NCBI RefSeq assembly: GCF_020164595.1
Contig: NZ_JAIQZE010000002.1
Coordinates: 186,001-250,000, forward strand
Direction: 5' to 3'
Length of the DNA stretch: 64,000 nucleotides
Origin: Psychroflexus longus
GTDB lineage: Bacteria > Bacteroidota > Bacteroidia > Flavobacteriales > Flavobacteriaceae
Shown here piece after piece: positions 7,894-17,129 of this stretch (positions within the stretch are counted from its first letter, which is position 1; the number at the start of each line of letters is the position of its first letter). The notes beneath the pieces are model-generated. The model had not been told where the DNA came from and ran no database searches. It was given only the letters and a program-made list of their open reading frames with translations. The position numbers were made by a program, and so were the translations under genes.

Positions 7894-8997
7894 ATGGATT
7901 TCAACGAACATTTACGCAAGATTATTCACGTCGATATGGATGCCTTTTACGCTTCCGTAGAACAACTGGATGATCCGAGTTTGGAAGGAAAAGCCCTTGC
8001 GGTTGGTGGAAGTTCCAAACGTGGTGTGGTTGCCGCTGCGAGCTACGAAGCCAGAAAGTTCGGAGTAAAAAGTGCGATGAGTGGCAGACAAGCGGCTAGA
8101 CTTTGTCCACATTTGATTTTCGTTAGACCCCGGTTTGAACGTTACAAAGACATCTCTCAGCAGATTCGCAAAATCTTTTTTGAATACACCGATTTAGTCG
8201 AGCCACTTTCTTTGGACGAGGCCTATTTGGACGTGACTGTGAATAAATTTGATTTTCCTAGTGCTACAGTTTTAGCCAGAGAAATTCGTGAAAAAATCAA
8301 AGCTAAAACAGGACTTAATGCGTCTGCCGGTATCTCTATCAATAAATTTATCGCCAAAATTGCCAGTGACATCAACAAACCCAACGGACAAAAAACCATT
8401 CCACCAGAAAAGGTAATCGATTTTCTTGAAAAACTGGACATCCGGAAATTTTATGGGGTTGGAAAAGTCACACAGGATAAGATGTATCGACTGGGTATTT
8501 TTACTGGCGCTGACTTAAAGCTTAAATCGCTTGACTATCTGCAAGCGCATTTTAGCAAAAGCGGACTGCATTATTACAATGTGGTTCGAGGGATTCATCT
8601 GAGTGAGGTCAAGCCTACCCGAATTCGGAAATCCTTGGGAGCAGAGCGCACCTTTTCTGAAAATATTTCATCAGAAATTTATATGCTGGAAAAGCTGGAA
8701 GATATCGCCGAAGAGGTGGAACGCCGCCTTCAAAACAGCAAAGTTGCGGGAAAAACCATCACCTTAAAGTTGAAGTACAGCGATTTCAGCATCCAAACCC
8801 GTAGTAAGACCCTGAAGCTGTTTATCGCTTCCAAAGCCTTAATCATGGAAGAAACCAAAGCTTTGCTGTATCAGGAGCCTATCAAAGACTCCATACGGTT
8901 GTTAGGGATTTCACTTTCAAACCTCAACACCGAACAATCAAAACCCATCAAAACTGATTCACTTCCTAAAGAAGAACAATTGAAACTGCCATTTTAG
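7894..8997 (+). CDS. dinB: DNA polymerase IV (Y family)
   Basis: Error-prone translesion polymerase, 367 residues from the ATG at 7894 (MDFNEHLRKIIHVDMDAFYA). The catalytic carboxylates are Asp14 (HVDMDAFYASVEQ) and Asp108/Glu109 (SLDEAYLDV); the helix-hairpin-helix region (KFYGVGKVTQDKMYRLGI) and little-finger domain follow. The C-terminus ends in KEEQLKLPF, where QLKLPF resembles a beta-clamp-binding peptide (QLxLF type). A longer frame back to 7828 adds a non-homologous hydrophobic stretch and was rejected. It meets the next gene tail to tail with a 4-bp overlap. Confidence 0.96.
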   Translation: MDFNEHLRKIIHVDMDAFYASVEQLDDPSLEGKALAVGGSSKRGVVAAASYEARKFGVKSAMSGRQAARLCPHLIFVRPRFERYKDISQQIRKIFFEYTDLVEPLSLDEAYLDVTVNKFDFPSATVLAREIREKIKAKTGLNASAGISINKFIAKIASDINKPNGQKTIPPEKVIDFLEKLDIRKFYGVGKVTQDKMYRLGIFTGADLKLKSLDYLQAHFSKSGLHYYNVVRGIHLSEVKPTRIRKSLGAERTFSENISSEIYMLEKLEDIAEEVERRLQNSKVAGKTITLKLKYSDFSIQTRSKTLKLFIASKALIMEETKALLYQEPIKDSIRLLGISLSNLNTEQSKPIKTDSLPKEEQLKLPF

Positions 8998-9707
8998 AAA
9001 AGCAACATCCACACCGCCATCACCAGCATGATGGTATTTTCAATAAAGGTCGCTTCAGTCATGGGTAAATTTAAAGCTGTTCCTAAACAAGCGCATTTGA
9101 TGACTTTCTTGGAAAATAAGGATCGTGTAACTCCAATCGTCGTTATTCCCAGAATAACAATAGTTGCCACCAAAGCAATATCAATTTCAAATCGCATTAG
9201 AAACATGAGTCCGAGAGCGGTTTCGATAAATGGATACACCCATCCGTAAGCTGGCAGAACTTTAGCTAACGGGTCGTACATTCTAAATGATTCCGGAAAT
9301 CCTGTATAATCCAGAAATTTAAAGAAACTGAACACGATATAGAATAAGCCCATAAAGTCAAACATAAAACTGCTAAGCTCCCAATCTCTAAAGTTCAATA
9401 AAATAGAAGCTCCTGTGATATAAGCAAATATCATAAATAGAGGAAACAGTTGCTGCGCTTTAGATTGGTCCTGGATATTTTCTCCGGATTTATCGACAAA
9501 ATCAGATTTTTGAGAGATCGAATATTTGCTTGAAATCGCACTTTGAAGGGTTTCCACATCAACATGCTGTTCCATATCAATCTCGGCTTCTTCAGCTTCC
9601 AAGTCGACGCTTACGGATTTGACATTATCTAACTTTTTAATGCTATCTTCTACACTTGCCCTGCAGTGCTGGCAGGTCATCCCTGAAACTTTATAAGTAT
9701 GTGTCAT
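8994..9707 (-). CDS. HMA metal-binding domain fused to MauE/DoxX-type membrane protein
   Basis: 237 residues. Residues 1-68 are a heavy-metal-associated domain with the CxxC site GMTCQHC (Cys12, Cys15), as in copper chaperones and P-type ATPases. Residues about 85-237 have four hydrophobic segments like the MauE/DoxX redox-associated membrane family, with a further Cys pair in KCACLGTALNLP (Cys205, Cys207). It lies at the 3' end of the cusA-TolC-cusB gene row, so it may deliver or sense Cu or another soft metal at the inner membrane, perhaps coupled to thiol redox. Function is inferred from domains and place only. Confidence 0.85.
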   Translation of the reverse strand: MTHTYKVSGMTCQHCRASVEDSIKKLDNVKSVSVDLEAEEAEIDMEQHVDVETLQSAISSKYSISQKSDFVDKSGENIQDQSKAQQLFPLFMIFAYITGASILLNFRDWELSSFMFDFMGLFYIVFSFFKFLDYTGFPESFRMYDPLAKVLPAYGWVYPFIETALGLMFLMRFEIDIALVATIVILGITTIGVTRSLFSKKVIKCACLGTALNLPMTEATFIENTIMLVMAVWMLLF

Positions 9708-9726
9708 TATTTAATTTTAAATAATA

Positions 9727-9736
9727 CAAAGTTAGT
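9727..9736 (-). promoter_or_regulatory. Putative promoter box before HMA-MauE gene
   Basis: Read on the minus strand: ACTAACTTTG, containing TAACTTTG (TAnnTTTG type). It lies in the 28-bp gap after the CusB-like gene, 20 bp before the ATG. The same 10-mer precedes the HYC_CC_PP gene at 17108. Confidence 0.35.
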
Positions 9737-11427
9737 CATTGTATAGAATCTATGACACTCCCACACTTCAACATTGAGGCGCCATAATATGGATTTTTAA
9801 TTTCTTTGGAAAAACTCAGCCAAGTCGCTCCTTCGTTCTGATTTGCCATCGGGCATTTCTGAATATAAATTGCGCTTTCGGTTGGATTTGAAGTTTTTGC
9901 AATCGCAATCACTTTTTCTGAAAGTCTAATGAATATCTCTCTAAGTTCATCGATATCTTTCACCTTATTAGCACCTTTAAAGGTGTTGCTATTCAGTTTT
10001 GAAAGTGATGAATTCACTTGCTTGTACTTTTGTTTTGAGGTTTCAAAATCATCTTGAACCAGCGCGTCTTTTAATTCAGCATAATCATTAATTAGCGTTT
10101 TCACCACATCTGTTTTTTCTGAAATAGTTTCAGAAGAACTATTGACTTTTGATTCTGAAGATGCGTTACTCATGTTCATATCACCATGATTGTGAGCAGA
10201 CGACGAAGGACCGCCTTCAGGATTCATCATGCTGGGTTTGTCAGACAATTGCGCTTCAGAATCTATGCTGAAAGCGCCACGAGTTACGATTTCATCTCCT
10301 GCTTCAATTCCTGAAAGGATTTCAATAAAATCTGACGAAGAACTTCCTGTTTCTACTTCTTTCATTTTGAAATACACTCCGTTTTCATTTTCTAATTGCT
10401 GGTAAACAACTGAGCGTTTTCCTGTCCAAAGCACTGCTGATTTTGGAACCATCAAAGCTTGATTTTGAGTTGATTCTGATTTTGAACTTTTCAATTCTGC
10501 CGTTATAAAAACGCCTGGTTTCAAATTTTGATTTGGATTTTTAATAATCACTCGTGCTTTTCCAGATCGTGAAGTGGAATTCAGAATAGGTGAAACGAAA
10601 TCAACTTTCCCCGTTACATTTTCTTGATTGGGAATATTTATTTTGAGTTCATCACCTTCCTTAATTCGATTTAAATCACTTTCATACACATCTACAATCG
10701 CCCACAGCGTGGATAAATCTGCAATTCCCATTAGGTTTTGATCAGCTTTTAAATTATCACCTTGCTTCACTTGTAAGTTTGTAACCACTCCCGTTCTCGG
10801 AGCTCTTAGTTTCAATCTTGCTTCACTTAAGGATTTAACGTCATTCACCGTCAAACCAAAATTTTCAATTTTTCTAGTGATGCTATTCAGAAGAACTTCA
10901 TTTTCTTGTCGAGTAGCTAACTCCAATTCTTCCTTCAAGACTTGTATTTCTGGCGCATACAATTCAGCAATGACCTGTCCTCTATTTACCTGCTCGCCTT
11001 CTTCATTCACATAAAGTCGTTCTATTCTTGCATTGAAATTTGCCGATATAGATCGCGTTTCATCTTGATTGATTTCCAAACGACCAGAAAAATTCATACT
11101 CGTTTTTTGGTCTTCTTTTCCAACGGTCATGGTTTCTACCTGAGCCAACTTACGCGCTGTTTTGCTCATTTTGATGGCATCTGGGTCAACATCATCTTCC
11201 ATTTGGTTGGCGGGAATCAATTCCATTCCGCAAATAGGGCAATCGCCAGGTTCATCACTACGAATTTGAGGATGCATGGAGCAAGTCCAAACAGAAGCTT
11301 CCCCTTGCTCTTGTGAATGCTCATGTTCTTCTTTTTCAGATTCGGAAGAAAATAAAGTAATGCCTAAAAAAATGCCTATGATGAAGGTGATCAAAAAGCC
11401 TAAATAATATTTATATTGTGTTTTCAT
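9736..11427 (-). CDS. CusB-like RND efflux adaptor with metal-binding head and DUF3347-type tail
   Basis: 563-residue periplasmic adaptor linking the inner-membrane RND pump to the TolC channel. Order of parts: N-terminal membrane anchor (7-27); His/Glu-rich stretch; heavy-metal-binding module 47-72 with Cys49, Cys63 and Cys66 (WTCSMHPQ, CPICGMELIP); CusB barrel-sandwich, lipoyl-like and beta-barrel region (about 95-400); a His/Met-rich segment HNHGDMNMSN; and a C-terminal DUF3347-like domain ending IYIQKCPMAN and YYGASMLKCG with two more Cys. These features point to Cu(I)/Ag(I). The ATG overlaps the TolC-like gene's TGA by 4 bp, showing translational coupling. Confidence 0.93.
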   Translation of the reverse strand: MKTQYKYYLGFLITFIIGIFLGITLFSSESEKEEHEHSQEQGEASVWTCSMHPQIRSDEPGDCPICGMELIPANQMEDDVDPDAIKMSKTARKLAQVETMTVGKEDQKTSMNFSGRLEINQDETRSISANFNARIERLYVNEEGEQVNRGQVIAELYAPEIQVLKEELELATRQENEVLLNSITRKIENFGLTVNDVKSLSEARLKLRAPRTGVVTNLQVKQGDNLKADQNLMGIADLSTLWAIVDVYESDLNRIKEGDELKINIPNQENVTGKVDFVSPILNSTSRSGKARVIIKNPNQNLKPGVFITAELKSSKSESTQNQALMVPKSAVLWTGKRSVVYQQLENENGVYFKMKEVETGSSSSDFIEILSGIEAGDEIVTRGAFSIDSEAQLSDKPSMMNPEGGPSSSAHNHGDMNMSNASSESKVNSSSETISEKTDVVKTLINDYAELKDALVQDDFETSKQKYKQVNSSLSKLNSNTFKGANKVKDIDELREIFIRLSEKVIAIAKTSNPTESAIYIQKCPMANQNEGATWLSFSKEIKNPYYGASMLKCGSVIDSIQ

Positions 11428-12683
11428 AATGCTGAATTTGATGTGAGGTAACTTAAAGTTTCGTTTATTTTTTGAAGATTTGCCAAGGTTAAAGTCCGTT
11501 GTTTTTGATAAAGCAGACGCTCTTCTTGCAAGCGTAAAACTTCTTCAATCTGCATGGTCGCATTAGCTAAAGCAACTTCTGAAAGTTGTAAAATGTCTTT
11601 TAAACTCAAAAGTTGTTTATCATATAAATCTAAAAGACTGTACAATTCATCTTGTTTGTATTGAGCGACTTGAATTTCAGTTTCCAAGCGTGTTTCTTCA
11701 TTTTCCAGCTGAAATTGAAGCGACTCGCCTTGAAGTGAAGCTTGTTTTTTTCTGGATTTATTTTTCTTTCCAAAAATGGGTAAACTCACCGATAGCATAG
11801 GCATAATCGCATCCCGACCAGCATCTGCATTCATTGCATTTCGGTCTTGAATGATGGCATAATCCAAGCCTAAACCAAATTGTGGCATGGCTTGTTTTTT
11901 AGCCAATACACTTTCTGCTTTGTTGGATTCTTGTAGATTTCTGATGGCTTCCAGTCGTGGGTGATTCTTGGAAATAGAATCCGTTTCCACAACTTCTTTT
12001 TGCTCTAGAATTTGTTTCGGATCTGAAATTAAAACGGGGGTTTTCAACTGCCGATTCATCAACTGATTCAATTGAGTGACCAAAGCTTGGTCTTGGTCTT
12101 TCAACACCTGAATTACACTCGACTGTTTGTCAATTAGAAGTTCTACTCGTAAAATATCCACCAAATTCGCTTTGTTATTTTCGTAATTTGACTCCACAAT
12201 GGATTTCAAATCTCTTAAAATCTGAAGTTGCTCAGCTTCAAGTTCAGCGATATATCGTAAAGCAGAAAGATCGTAATACTTCTCAGCGACATCGAGATAT
12301 AACTTCAATTTTTGATCTTGAAATTTTTCGAATTCAGCTTCAGCTCTATAAGAAGCAATGTCGCCTTTGGCTTTATAAGTCCCAAACCATGGTAACATTT
12401 GTGTTAGAGAAAATCTGGCAATTTGCGGACCAACTCGAGTTTCAATCGGACTGATAAAATAGCCAAAACTCAAGTTGGGGTCTTGCCAGGATTTGGCTTG
12501 AGTCACATTTTCAAGCTGAGCTTCAAAAGCTTTAAATTGAGCTTTTAAGTCTAAATTATGTTCAGCCGCTTTCACCTTCAAGGTACCCAAATCCTGTGCG
12601 TTGGCAGTAAAGCAAAGCAGGCATACAGCTAAAATAAATTTAGTCAGTAACTTATTTAAGTTTATGTATATATGTTTAATCAT
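11424..12683 (-). CDS. TolC-family outer-membrane efflux protein (CusC/CzcC-like)
   Basis: 419 residues with a signal peptide (LAVCLLCFTANAQ) and two OEP repeats rich in long amphipathic helices, typical of the trimeric TolC channel-tunnel. The region KQAMPQFGLGLDY, then ISLPIF-like strand LSVSLPIFGKKNKS, marks the second repeat. It provides the outer-membrane exit for the metal pump encoded on either side: it is 18 bp behind the CusA-like gene and overlaps the CusB-like gene by 4 bp. Confidence 0.93.
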   Translation of the reverse strand: MIKHIYINLNKLLTKFILAVCLLCFTANAQDLGTLKVKAAEHNLDLKAQFKAFEAQLENVTQAKSWQDPNLSFGYFISPIETRVGPQIARFSLTQMLPWFGTYKAKGDIASYRAEAEFEKFQDQKLKLYLDVAEKYYDLSALRYIAELEAEQLQILRDLKSIVESNYENNKANLVDILRVELLIDKQSSVIQVLKDQDQALVTQLNQLMNRQLKTPVLISDPKQILEQKEVVETDSISKNHPRLEAIRNLQESNKAESVLAKKQAMPQFGLGLDYAIIQDRNAMNADAGRDAIMPMLSVSLPIFGKKNKSRKKQASLQGESLQFQLENEETRLETEIQVAQYKQDELYSLLDLYDKQLLSLKDILQLSEVALANATMQIEEVLRLQEERLLYQKQRTLTLANLQKINETLSYLTSNSAL

Positions 12684-12701
12684 TTTCTTGTTGAATTAAA
12701 T

Positions 12702-15700
12702 TCAGTTGAGATCAATTTCATCTGTGTTTTTTAAAGCTCTGCTATACACTATGTAAAATAAAATCGGTAGCAAGAAGTAGGTTATACTTGCCATCAGCAT
12801 CCCGCCAAAAGCTGGAATCGCCATCGGCACCATAATGTCGGAGCCTTTTCCTGTAGAGGATAAGACCGGTAAAAGCGCAATAATTGTTGTTACCGAAGTC
12901 ATCACTGCAGGCCGAATTCGTTTTAAACCGCCTTCCATGACCGCTTCTCTGAGTTCCGCTTTGGTTTTGGTTGTATTATTTTTAAACGATTGCCTTAAAT
13001 AGGTAGCCATTAAGACGGCATCATCGGTAGCAATACCAAAAAGCGCAATAAATCCCACCCAAACGGCAACACTCAAATTGATCGTTTTAATTTGGAAGAT
13101 ATCCCGTAGATTTTCTCCAAACAGATTGAAATTTAAAAACCAATCCTGACCGTAGAGCCAGATCATGATAAATCCACCGCTAAAGGCTAAAGCGATAGAC
13201 GAAAACACCATTGTACTGATGCGCACCGACTTAAATTGAAAATACAAAATCAAGAAAATCACGACCATCACCATAGGTATAATCATGGACAAACGCTTTT
13301 CGGAACGGACTTGGTTTTCAAAACTTCCAGCAAACCTGTAACTAACACCACTTGGAACTTTCAGGTTACCGCTGTCAATTTCAGTTAAAATCGCATCTCT
13401 GGCCGCTTCCACAGCAGTAACTTCCGCTTTGCCATCAGCACGGTCGAACAAGACATAAGAATTGAGAAAGGTTTCTTCTCGTTTGATCATCTGCGGACCG
13501 CGCTCGTATTCGATATCCACCAATTCCCCAAGCGGAATTTGAGTGCCGGAACCTGTGGAAATCAGAATATTTTCTATGGCTCCAGGAGTGTTTCTAAGCT
13601 CCCGTGGATAGCGAACACGCACGTTGTATCGCTCTCGACCTTCTACTGTTTGAGTTAAAGGCTGTCCACCAATCGCTACTGAAATATACTCCTGAACATC
13701 ATTGATGTTTAATCCGTAGCGGGCAAGATTTTTTCTGTTTAGATTTAAATGCAGATAAGGTTTGGCCACCACACGATCAGCAAACACAGCTTGCGTTTTG
13801 ACCTCATCGACTTGTTTTAAAATTCCTTCTAGTTTTTGCCCAAAATCTTCAATAGTTTGCAAATCTGGTCCAGACACTTTGATGCCCATTGGTGCACGCA
13901 TACCGGTTTGCAGCATGACTTGTCGGGTTTCTATTGGTTGCAATTTGGGAGCAGAAGTAATGCCTGGAATCTTAGTTGCTTTGGAGATTTCATCCCAAAT
14001 ATCGTCTGGCGACTGAATGTGCTTTCTCCAGTTTCTAAAGTACTTACCGTCTTCATCTTCTACCAGAAAAGCTTTGAAATTATTGTCAATTTCATAGAAT
14101 AATTTAGATTGTATTTGGTCTGAAAGAATTTCGTCAGATGCATTCTGAAATACAAATTCAGCGTTATCAAACCAAATGACATCGTCAGTATTGTAAGTAA
14201 TTTGCACCTGATTATTTTGAACTTTTAAGCCCTCCACGTTAAAAAGTCCATTGCTATTAACTTTGAAAGCCTGTCGTTTTCCGACTTCATCTAATATAAA
14301 TTCAGGCTTATAAGTAATCAAATTTTCAAACATCGAAATCGGCGCGGGATCAATAGCTGACTCTACGCGGCCTAATTTTCCGACCACGGTTTCAACTTCG
14401 GGAATTTGCTTCACCAGCATATCCATTTGCTGCAATTTTTCTTTATTGAATTCGATGCCAGAATGTGTCATGCTGGTGGGCATCAGGATAAAACTACCTT
14501 CTGCCAGACTTGGCATAAATTCCTTACCGATGCCTGGGAAAGTTTCATCCAAAGCATTCCAAATTCTTGTGTTTTCTATTGCAAAACCAACAGCATTGGA
14601 CGCTTGTTTTGACCAATAGAAAACACTGGAAAAGCCAAGCCAAATCATCAATCCAATCAAGATAGAAAGCAATGGAAGGATCAAAAAGGCTTTGACGTGG
14701 TTTAAGAAAAATTCTAAAATCTGAGCGTAGTAGTTTTGCAGCAAAAGATAAAATGCTAACAGAATACCAACTAAAATCGCTACAAAAATGATGTTGGATA
14801 ACATGGATTGTTGTGGCCCAAGCGGTAGCCAGAAATTCGTGAGCAATACTAAAACACCAACAATCAAGACATGAAAATGCAGGTTTTTGAATCGAAATTT
14901 TGCATTGTAAGTTTGGTAAGTCAAGAAATAACAGATTGCATAAATCAAGATAAACAAGCCCAACCAGAAGGCATTAAAAATCGTCCAAAGTCCTATGACG
15001 AGCAGAAACGCATTAAGGTAATACGCCGATTTTTGCTTGTTGATTTTTATCCTAAACACAGCATACATCAGTGTTGGTAAAATTAAGACGGTAACTAAAA
15101 ACGCCGCAATCAGTGCAAAGGTTTTTGTATATGCGAGCGGAATAAACAATTTACCTTCCGCTGCTTCTAAAGCAAAAACAGGGACAAAACTGATGACGGT
15201 CGTTAAGACCGCCGTCAAAATCGCTGAACTGACTTCAGCAGAACCTTCATAAATATTTTTTACGAGTGAATCTTTTGGGGAGTCTTCCAATTTTTTCAAC
15301 ACATTTTCAGAAAGTATAATGGCCAAATCAATCATGGTTCCTATGGCAATAGCGATTCCTGATAAAGCCACAATATTGGCTTGTATGTTGAAGAATTTCA
15401 TGGCGATAAACACCAGTAGAACCGAAATTGGCAACACCGCCGAAATCACCAAAGAAGCTCTCAAATTGAATACAATGATGATGACGACCAAAAGCGCGAT
15501 AATCAATTGCAGACTAATGGCTTCTTCCAGCGTGCCGATGGTTTCATTGATAAGCTCAGAACGGTCATAAAACGGCACAATTTTAAGTTGACTTTCAGTG
15601 CCATCGGCTAAAGTTTTACTGGGTAAGCCAGGAGAAATTTCTTCAATTTTCTCTTTGATATTGGTGATGGCTTCCATTGGATTGAAGCCATCGCGAGCCA

Positions 15701-16616
15701 CGACCACACCGCCAACCACATCAGCGCCAGCTTTATCGAGAATGCCACGTCTTTGGGCTGGACCAGTTTTAATTTGGGCCACATCTTTAAGATAAATCGG
15801 CACATTGTTGTTTTCATCAACCACTATAGATTCAAAATCTTCTAGATTTTCCAAATAGCCAAGTCCACGAACAATGTATTCCACTTGATTAATCTCCAAA
15901 GTTTTGGCACCAACATCTCGATTGCTTTCTTTCACAGCTTTGGCGACTTGCATCAATGAAATACCGTAGGATTTCAACGCATCGGGATTGACGTCAATTT
16001 GATATTCCTTCACAAATCCACCAATGGAAGCCACTTCAGAAATACCTTTGGCACTGCTCAGTCCGTATTTCACATAAAAGTCCTGAACACTTCTGATTTC
16101 ATCTAAATTCCAGCCGCCTGTGGGTTCGTTGTCTTCATCTCTGGGTTCAAGCGTGTACCAAAACACTTGCCCAAGTGCCGTAGCATCTGGACCTAGTGTG
16201 GGTTTGGCTTCAGCGGGCAACAAGCCTTGAGGAATGGAACTGAGTTTTTCGAGAATACGAGAACGCGACCAGTAAAATTCGACATCATCTTCAAAAATGA
16301 TATAAATGCTGGAAAACCCAAACATAGAATTGCTTCTCACTGACTCCACCCCTGGCAAACCTAATAGATAAGTCGTTAACGGATAAGTAATTTGGTCATC
16401 GATGTCTTGTGGCGATCGACCAGGCCATTCGGTAAATACGATTTGTTGATTGGCACCTGTATTGGGAATCGCATCTACAGGAATTGGATTTTTGTGCAAA
16501 AAAGAATCTGCCCATTGAAAAGGGGATACCATTAAACCACCGATGATGATGGCTGCTAGTAGAATAAACGAAACCAATCGCTGGTTCAGAAAAAAGTTGA
16601 TAATCTTATTTAACAT
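12702..16616 (-). CDS. CusA/CzcA-family heavy-metal RND efflux pump
   Basis: 1304-residue inner-membrane proton antiporter of the HME-RND group. Family marks include the N-terminal helix, the paired porter domains, GTMIDLAIILSENVLK in TM4 and the second-half equivalent GIATDDAVLMATYL. Met-rich positions in FILMPTSMTHSG and ISMFENL are consistent with Cu/Ag. It is about 250 residues longer than CusA: roughly residues 525-640 hold about four additional hydrophobic segments between the two halves, and the porter region has an additional insert near 780-850. Longer versions are common in Bacteroidota. First gene of the cusA-TolC-cusB row; a dyad lies upstream. Confidence 0.95.
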   Translation of the reverse strand: MLNKIINFFLNQRLVSFILLAAIIIGGLMVSPFQWADSFLHKNPIPVDAIPNTGANQQIVFTEWPGRSPQDIDDQITYPLTTYLLGLPGVESVRSNSMFGFSSIYIIFEDDVEFYWSRSRILEKLSSIPQGLLPAEAKPTLGPDATALGQVFWYTLEPRDEDNEPTGGWNLDEIRSVQDFYVKYGLSSAKGISEVASIGGFVKEYQIDVNPDALKSYGISLMQVAKAVKESNRDVGAKTLEINQVEYIVRGLGYLENLEDFESIVVDENNNVPIYLKDVAQIKTGPAQRRGILDKAGADVVGGVVVARDGFNPMEAITNIKEKIEEISPGLPSKTLADGTESQLKIVPFYDRSELINETIGTLEEAISLQLIIALLVVIIIVFNLRASLVISAVLPISVLLVFIAMKFFNIQANIVALSGIAIAIGTMIDLAIILSENVLKKLEDSPKDSLVKNIYEGSAEVSSAILTAVLTTVISFVPVFALEAAEGKLFIPLAYTKTFALIAAFLVTVLILPTLMYAVFRIKINKQKSAYYLNAFLLVIGLWTIFNAFWLGLFILIYAICYFLTYQTYNAKFRFKNLHFHVLIVGVLVLLTNFWLPLGPQQSMLSNIIFVAILVGILLAFYLLLQNYYAQILEFFLNHVKAFLILPLLSILIGLMIWLGFSSVFYWSKQASNAVGFAIENTRIWNALDETFPGIGKEFMPSLAEGSFILMPTSMTHSGIEFNKEKLQQMDMLVKQIPEVETVVGKLGRVESAIDPAPISMFENLITYKPEFILDEVGKRQAFKVNSNGLFNVEGLKVQNNQVQITYNTDDVIWFDNAEFVFQNASDEILSDQIQSKLFYEIDNNFKAFLVEDEDGKYFRNWRKHIQSPDDIWDEISKATKIPGITSAPKLQPIETRQVMLQTGMRAPMGIKVSGPDLQTIEDFGQKLEGILKQVDEVKTQAVFADRVVAKPYLHLNLNRKNLARYGLNINDVQEYISVAIGGQPLTQTVEGRERYNVRVRYPRELRNTPGAIENILISTGSGTQIPLGELVDIEYERGPQMIKREETFLNSYVLFDRADGKAEVTAVEAARDAILTEIDSGNLKVPSGVSYRFAGSFENQVRSEKRLSMIIPMVMVVIFLILYFQFKSVRISTMVFSSIALAFSGGFIMIWLYGQDWFLNFNLFGENLRDIFQIKTINLSVAVWVGFIALFGIATDDAVLMATYLRQSFKNNTTKTKAELREAVMEGGLKRIRPAVMTSVTTIIALLPVLSSTGKGSDIMVPMAIPAFGGMLMASITYFLLPILFYIVYSRALKNTDEIDLN

Positions 16617-16660
16617 GAGAATTTGATATTAAAACATATACACGAATTTTGATCTCTATT

Positions 16661-16675
16661 CTGAATGTGATTCAG
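16661..16675. promoter_or_regulatory. 15-bp dyad upstream of the metal efflux operon
   Basis: CTGAAT-GTG-ATTCAG is an exact inverted repeat about 45 bp before the CusA-like ATG and about 30 bp beyond the HYC_CC_PP stop. Its size and place fit a dimeric regulator's operator. No regulator gene is in the neighbourhood to pair it with. Confidence 0.35.
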
Positions 16676-16704
16676 TAAAAATCAATGCGGTAAGTTTTAA
16701 ACTA

Positions 16705-17103
16705 TCAAATAAGGAAAACTTGATGTAGGAGTTGAAAATCTCGCTTGTATTGAGGGGGATCGTAGACTTCAGTTGAAGCAGACTTTTTAGCGAAAAGATC
16801 AGGTGAACTAAAATGTATAAAGCTGAACACAACTAACTCAAAAGGTATTTCTAAATCAAATTCAGCCTTAGTTAATTGTAGTATTTCCTGTCCTTTTATG
16901 ATTTCAACCTCATCGTCACAGCAATCTGACTTTTCTTCTGAAGGCATTTCCTGATGCATCGCACAGGGTTCTGCCTGAGATAAAATAGCTTTATCCATCA
17001 TGATGTTACCACAATAGTGAGTTCCAACCGTGAAAGATATGGTTGAAACCAGCACAAGAAGTGCCAGGGAAAGAGATGCTATTTTAAAAATGAACAATTT
17101 CAC
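16705..17103 (-). CDS. HYC_CC_PP family protein
   Basis: 132-residue exported or membrane-anchored protein. It shows the three marks that give the family its name: THYCG near residue 28, the Cys pair in SDCCDDE near 61, and YDPP near 113. An N-terminal hydrophobic segment (7-27) would be a signal or anchor. The Cys/His pattern suggests metal binding; members usually lie beside copper or heavy-metal efflux genes, as here (about 90 bp upstream of the CusA-like gene on the same strand). The start is a GTG at 17103; there is no ATG that would keep the signal segment. Confidence 0.85.
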   Translation of the reverse strand: MKLFIFKIASLSLALLVLVSTISFTVGTHYCGNIMMDKAILSQAEPCAMHQEMPSEEKSDCCDDEVEIIKGQEILQLTKAEFDLEIPFELVVFSFIHFSSPDLFAKKSASTEVYDPPQYKRDFQLLHQVFLI

Positions 17104-17107
17104 AAAG

Positions 17108-17117
17108 CAAAGTTAGT
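17108..17117 (-). promoter_or_regulatory. Putative promoter box for HYC_CC_PP gene
   Basis: On the minus strand ACTAACTTTG, with TAACTTTG matching TAnnTTTG, ends 4 bp before the GTG start. It is the same 10-mer found before the HMA-MauE gene. Confidence 0.35.
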
Positions 17118-17129
17118 TAATTTATAATA

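Noticed and set aside
13762-15795. Several 60-90 codon plus-strand frames opposite the CusA-like gene
   Set aside because: They lie wholly inside a well-supported 1304-residue gene and show no domain, signal or promoter.
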